Below are positions 60,835 through 64,000 of a stretch of 64,000 nt of DNA, piece by piece. Position numbers and translations under genes: made by a program. The stretch is taken from positions 25,093-89,092 of the forward strand of contig JBEKGJ010000015.1 of assembly GCA_050012855.1 (NCBI GenBank), read 5' to 3'. The stretch is from JAJXZJ01 sp050012855. GTDB lineage: Bacteria > Verrucomicrobiota > Verrucomicrobiia > Limisphaerales > J093. A model generated the notes under the pieces. That model saw only the letters and a program-made list of their open reading frames with translations, ran no database searches and was not told where the DNA came from. Every line of letters begins with the position of its first letter. Within the stretch, counting starts at the first letter, position 1.

Positions 60835-61842
60835 CTATGGTTGCGTGGCGCGCACGGCATAGAACCGGGCCACATCGGTGTTGGTATCCTGCAGCGTGAT
60901 TGCCAGGCCGGTGCCGGCCACGGGGATTCCAACGACAGGCCAGTTGGTCACGATCGTTCCCAAGTCCACCGCACCGACGCCGAGCAGGCTGTAGGTGGCG
61001 TTGGTTACCGTCGCAAAGGACACTTGGGTGACCCCGTTAGTGCGTGCGATCGCGGTGATCTGCGGTTGTGGCGGCGGCGTGACCCCACCAGCGGCGGTGA
61101 AGGTCATGGTCCCACTGGGCTGGAAGGTGAAGTAGCCCAGGAAGGTGGCCGGGGCATTCAGCGTGCCGTCCGCCGCGGAGCCGGGGAGCAGCAGATAGAA
61201 ATCGGCCCCCACCGCCTGCCCGGTCGTGGTGAAATCAGCCGGAGTGACCGCCTCCACGCTGCCGGGGAAGGAACCGAAATTGCCAAGGCCGGTGATCCAG
61301 TTGCCGTAGGAGTGGCGGTCGCCCGCGGGCAGGATCACCATGTTGGTCCAACTGACCGCTCCAGGCGAGCTGGTGCTGTAAGCGACGGCGTTTTGCGCCA
61401 TGGTTTCGATCTTTGATGACGGAGAGGCAAATCCGCCTCCGGTCAGTCGCACCCAAGGGGTGGACTGGGTCGTCAGGTTTGGGCGGGCCCGGGTGACCCA
61501 GATGGTGTTGTAGGGAAACCGCGTTTCATCGGGATTGTGCTGCGTGGCTGAAACCGACCAGGAAACGCCGTTCAGGTCGGCAAAGACCTGGGCCAGCCGG
61601 TTCGTGTCCAGCGCGCTGACCGTGACCTGCGTCCCCGGCGCCAAGCCCATGTAATTGGTCGCCTGGCCGAGGTTAACCTCCAATTCGCTCGCCCCGCCGG
61701 CCTGCCGAAAACACAGCAACACGTCCATGGGGGTGTAAACGAAAGAGTCGGCCACGACACTGGAGAGTCCAGCGCACACCGCGCCAAGGAACAACGCAAG
61801 CCGGAAATCCCACGCACTACGATTACGGATTGAAATCATCAT
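60835..61842 (-). CDS. Secreted protein related to the PEP-CTERM gene downstream
   Basis: 335 residues with a signal region (LALFLGAVCAGLSSVVA). The part YTPMDVLLCFRQAGGASELE, VNLGQATNYMGLAPGTQV and FADLNGVSWSVSATQHN parallels TQDIMLGFRMAGKPDLVLD and DGISWSASGTIGD of the neighbour, so the two share a domain. In place of a PEP-CTERM signal it ends in a fibronectin-like or choice-of-anchor segment (ITAIARTNGVTQVSFATVTN, GIPVAGTGLAITLQDTN). Function unknown; likely surface-associated. Confidence 0.7.
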   Translation of the reverse strand: MMISIRNRSAWDFRLALFLGAVCAGLSSVVADSFVYTPMDVLLCFRQAGGASELEVNLGQATNYMGLAPGTQVTVSALDTNRLAQVFADLNGVSWSVSATQHNPDETRFPYNTIWVTRARPNLTTQSTPWVRLTGGGFASPSSKIETMAQNAVAYSTSSPGAVSWTNMVILPAGDRHSYGNWITGLGNFGSFPGSVEAVTPADFTTTGQAVGADFYLLLPGSAADGTLNAPATFLGYFTFQPSGTMTFTAAGGVTPPPQPQITAIARTNGVTQVSFATVTNATYSLLGVGAVDLGTIVTNWPVVGIPVAGTGLAITLQDTNTDVARFYAVRATQP

Positions 61843-61877
61843 CAGCCGTAAAATCTAGAGACTCAAACGCCGGTCCA

Positions 61878-61916
61878 CTGTCATGTTTCGGCCATCACCC
61901 ATCATGTTTCAGTCAT
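61878..61916 (+). promoter_or_regulatory. Candidate array of Pho-box-like units
   Basis: CTGTCAT (61878), CGGCCAT (61889), CCATCAT (61899) and CAGTCAT (61910) are spaced 11, 10 and 11 bp. TCATGTTTC occurs twice exactly 21 bp apart (61881 and 61902). It lies between the divergent genes starting at 61842 (minus) and 62054 (plus). Confidence 0.35.
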
Positions 61917-62053
61917 GATGCTAATTGCTTTGTAATGGCCGTCGAATCGGCGCTTTCGTCACCGGCCGGATTCACGCCGAGCCGGCTTATGATCGGTGTT
62001 ACGTAAACGTAACTTGCCCCTGGCTGCGCCGACGGCTAAACACCCCTTAAGAT

Positions 62054-62668
62054 ATGGTGCGCGTCTGTCCTCTCCTGCTATTGCTTTGCCTGCCGCTGGC
62101 GCGAGGGCGGGGCGGGAACGTGCAACTGACGGGCCTGGTCGAGTTTGGCCGCCTGGAGAAAGCGTATTTGCTGCTGGACGAGAATCGGAGCGTGGAACTG
62201 GCGGTGGGCCAGACCCGGGGCGGCTATACCCTGCTTCGATTCGATGTCCGGGCTGGCTGGTGCGAGTTGCAACAAGGCTCTAACGTCGTCCAACTGCACT
62301 TTTCCTCTTCCCTCGCACGGCCGGGCGTGGCGGGTGAACCCGCAGCCGTAGCGGGCCAGATCACGACGACGCCCGCGCTGACGGCAGTCGGCGGCAACGG
62401 CTCAGCAAGGCCAGCGGGAATCGCTGAGAAGGAAGCCCAAGGTGTGGCTCTGACCCCGCCGGAGGAGAACAAGACCACAACCAACGCACTTTTTGCGGCC
62501 ACCGCGCCGGGCGCGTCCGACCCGTCCGCCGACAAGCCTCTGGGACCGCCCCAGCCACCCCCCTTGACGGAGGATCAGTTGCTCCGCATTCGCCTTGGGG
62601 GCAATGGCTTTAATGACCTCATGCGGCAGCGCATGTGGGCGGCCTCGCGGGGGTTGCCGCCTCCCTGA
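62054..62668 (+). CDS. Secreted protein of unknown function
   Basis: 204 residues. Signal peptide MVRVCPLLLLLCLPLARGRG; a small beta-rich domain VQLTGLVEFGRLEKAYLLLD and LAVGQTRGGYTLLRFDVRAG; then a Pro/Ala/Thr-rich linker and a C-terminal patch TEDQLLRIRLGGNGFNDLMR. The first domain recalls the short repeats found in periplasmic secretion-linked proteins, but I cannot name a family. It is divergent from the secreted-protein gene at 60835-61842. Confidence 0.6.
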   Translation: MVRVCPLLLLLCLPLARGRGGNVQLTGLVEFGRLEKAYLLLDENRSVELAVGQTRGGYTLLRFDVRAGWCELQQGSNVVQLHFSSSLARPGVAGEPAAVAGQITTTPALTAVGGNGSARPAGIAEKEAQGVALTPPEENKTTTNALFAATAPGASDPSADKPLGPPQPPPLTEDQLLRIRLGGNGFNDLMRQRMWAASRGLPPP

Positions 62669-62746
62669 TTCGGGAATACCAGTACCGGCCAGTTCACCCG
62701 GCCGGACCGGTTCGTTAATTGAAGCTCGCAGCCGCGTCCTGGCGGG

Positions 62747-62838
62747 TCAGGCGCGGCGGTTGAACCAGCGAGAGCCGACAAGCCCGAGGAAGCCCAACCC
62801 GGTCAGGGCGTAAATCGAGAACTGGAATATCAGAGTCT
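62747..62838 (-). pseudogene. PEP-CTERM tail fragment
   Basis: The minus strand, ending at TGA 62747-62749, reads FQFSIYALTGLGFLGLVGSR then WFNRRA, which is the membrane stretch and basic tail of a PEP-CTERM signal (compare STYALAGLAFLGFAGARRLV). No protein body precedes it, because the frame runs into the end of the Pit gene. It is a remnant of a lost PEP-CTERM gene. Confidence 0.55.
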
Positions 62839-62858
62839 GGACACCGCGACCGGGGCGT

Positions 62859-63953
62859 TCAGGGAATCCAGCCCAGCGCCATCACCGCGCGGACGGCGCT
62901 GTAGGCGAACAGCCCGGCCGCCGGAATGGTGAAAATCCACGCCCAGGCCATCTGCTCGACCACGGTCCACTTCAGGGCGTTGAGTCGCTTGGCCGCACCG
63001 ACGCCCATGATCGCCGCCGACACATTGTGCGTGGTGGACACCGGAATGCCGAGCCGCGTCGCCGCAAAGATGACCGCCGCCGAGGTGGTTTCCGCCGCGA
63101 AGCCGTGGACGGGCTGCAGCCGGACCATCCGGTGGCCCAGCGTTTTGATGATCCGCCAGCCACCGACCGCCGTACCCGAAGCCATCGTAAGCGCGCAAAC
63201 CACCTTGATCCACAAGGCGATTTCCAACGGTTGCCCTGCGGGGGGCGTGCGCACATGGAGAAAACCAAGCCAGTCGGGCAAATGGTCAAAGGTGCCGGCC
63301 TGGCTCGCCGTGAGCAGCGCCAGCGCGATGATACCCATGGTCTTTTGGGCATCGTTGGTGCCGTGCATGACTCCCATTGAGGCGGAGCTCAACAGTTGCA
63401 GTTTGCCGAAGACGCGGTTGACGGTTTGTGGTCGCCAGTTGCGGAGCAGGGCGTACAGCATGCCCATGATCAGGAACCCGGCGATCAGGCCGCACAGCGG
63501 CGACGTGACCATCGGCACGATGACCTTCCACAACACGCCCTTGCCCAGCCACCAGTGCCCGCCCGCCGGCACCGACCAGACAATGACGTCCCACCGGTTG
63601 TGCGCCGCCGCCAACGCGCCGCCGCACAGCCCACCCACCAGCGCGTGCGACGAGCTGGACGGCAGGCCGAACCACCAGGTGATCAGGTTCCAAACGATGG
63701 CGCCGAACAGCGCGCAAATCAGCACCTCCGACGTGATGACTTTCGTGTCCACCAGACCCGACGCGATCGTCTTGGCGACGGCCGTCCCCCACATCGCGCC
63801 CGCCAGGTTGGTGATGGCCGCCATCACGACCGCCTGCCGCGGCGTGAGCACCTTGGTCGAAACGACCGTGGCAATGGAGTTGGCCGTGTCGTGAAAGCCG
63901 TTGATGTACTCGAAAATCAACGCCACCACGATGACCGTGAGGATGAGCGTCAT
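62859..63953 (-). CDS. pit: Pit-type inorganic phosphate transporter
   Basis: 364 residues and about ten membrane segments. The duplicated PiT signature is seen as EYINGFHDTANSIATVVSTK and SMGVMHGTNDAQKTMGI; WWFGLPSSSSHALVGGLCGG and GIPVSTTHNVSAAIMGVGAA are the other paired blocks. It imports phosphate (as a metal-phosphate complex) with proton or sodium coupling across the inner membrane. The DUF47 gene upstream on the same strand is its usual accessory partner; both should be one operon. Confidence 0.93.
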   Translation of the reverse strand: MTLILTVIVVALIFEYINGFHDTANSIATVVSTKVLTPRQAVVMAAITNLAGAMWGTAVAKTIASGLVDTKVITSEVLICALFGAIVWNLITWWFGLPSSSSHALVGGLCGGALAAAHNRWDVIVWSVPAGGHWWLGKGVLWKVIVPMVTSPLCGLIAGFLIMGMLYALLRNWRPQTVNRVFGKLQLLSSASMGVMHGTNDAQKTMGIIALALLTASQAGTFDHLPDWLGFLHVRTPPAGQPLEIALWIKVVCALTMASGTAVGGWRIIKTLGHRMVRLQPVHGFAAETTSAAVIFAATRLGIPVSTTHNVSAAIMGVGAAKRLNALKWTVVEQMAWAWIFTIPAAGLFAYSAVRAVMALGWIP

Positions 63954-63972
63954 GGCCGGGAAAGCGGGTGGT

Positions 63973-64000
63973 TCAGGAGTTCTTCAGCACCACCTGGACG
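63973..64000 (-). CDS. DUF47 (PhoU-like) Pit accessory protein, last codons only
   Basis: Only the final eight codons (VQVVLKNS) and TGA at 63973-63975 are inside the window. DUF47 proteins commonly end in VLKNS or VLKNA and are encoded just before pit, 19 bp upstream here. The identification rests on this ending and on position. Confidence 0.6.

Overview
The window looks like a high-GC chromosome segment from a verrucomicrobial bacterium, most like subdivision 3 (Pedosphaera/Limisphaera type). This is inferred from the gene mix: PEP-CTERM proteins, GH116 and GH29 glycosidases, ThuA-domain proteins, DUF885, a TAT-exported glycosidase, TonB/ExbBD next to two-partner secretion, toxin-antitoxin debris and many short intergenic repeats. 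No rRNA, tRNA or CRISPR array was recognised.

Layout. (1) 1-1459: the start of a FucP-type sugar transporter, then repeat-rich DNA and a truncated glycyl-radical-enzyme activase. (2) 1756-10922: a compact plus-strand defence-like island. It contains a SNF2-type helicase with an embedded GIY-YIG nuclease domain, an AAA ATPase overlapping a TOPRIM-like DUF4276 protein, a dead copy of a type III Mod gene start, a DUF2130 nuclease-like coiled-coil protein, an OLD-family ATPase/TOPRIM nuclease, and a second Mod gene cut off right at its catalytic DPPY motif. A REP-like repeat sits at both edges. (3) 11014-17420: a secreted DUF885 protein, a 21-bp tandem array, a frameshifted small gene, a DGQHR (DndB-like) gene with a HEPN-like partner, vapBC, toxin remnants, a hairpin cluster and a rhaB tail. 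(4) 17587-31844: housekeeping and sugar genes (GH116, ACT regulator, GH29 fucosidase, MBL exonuclease-like protein, peroxiredoxin, two ThuA proteins, a TIM-barrel isomerase, a pseudouridine synthase, a second toxin-antitoxin pair, RNase III). (5) 32053-44287: RhlE-like helicase, EVE protein, a membrane kinase plus PP2C pair, a LmbE deacetylase with a ROK kinase, a NahK-like kinase with KDPG aldolase, and small membrane or lipoproteins. (6) 44490-48897: WD40 and propeller genes, one of them broken, and a MITE-like element. (7) 49060-58461: one minus-strand operon of an AraC-TpsB fusion, a giant TpsA (FHA-type) exoprotein, ExbB, two ExbD and TonB. (8) 58575-64000: PEP-CTERM and related secreted proteins, then a Pit phosphate transporter with the end of its DUF47 partner.

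How they work together. The island genes are stitched by stop/start overlaps at 6139, 8653 and 10677, so they were probably made as one transcript that combined DNA translocation, several nuclease folds and a modification enzyme. The broken Mod genes suggest that the modification arm is dead here, or that the assembly is chimeric at the repeats. The secretion operon is unusual because its cytoplasmic regulator and outer-membrane pore are encoded in one uninterrupted frame and are followed by a dedicated TonB energising set. Functional calls come from motif recognition by eye; no searches were run.
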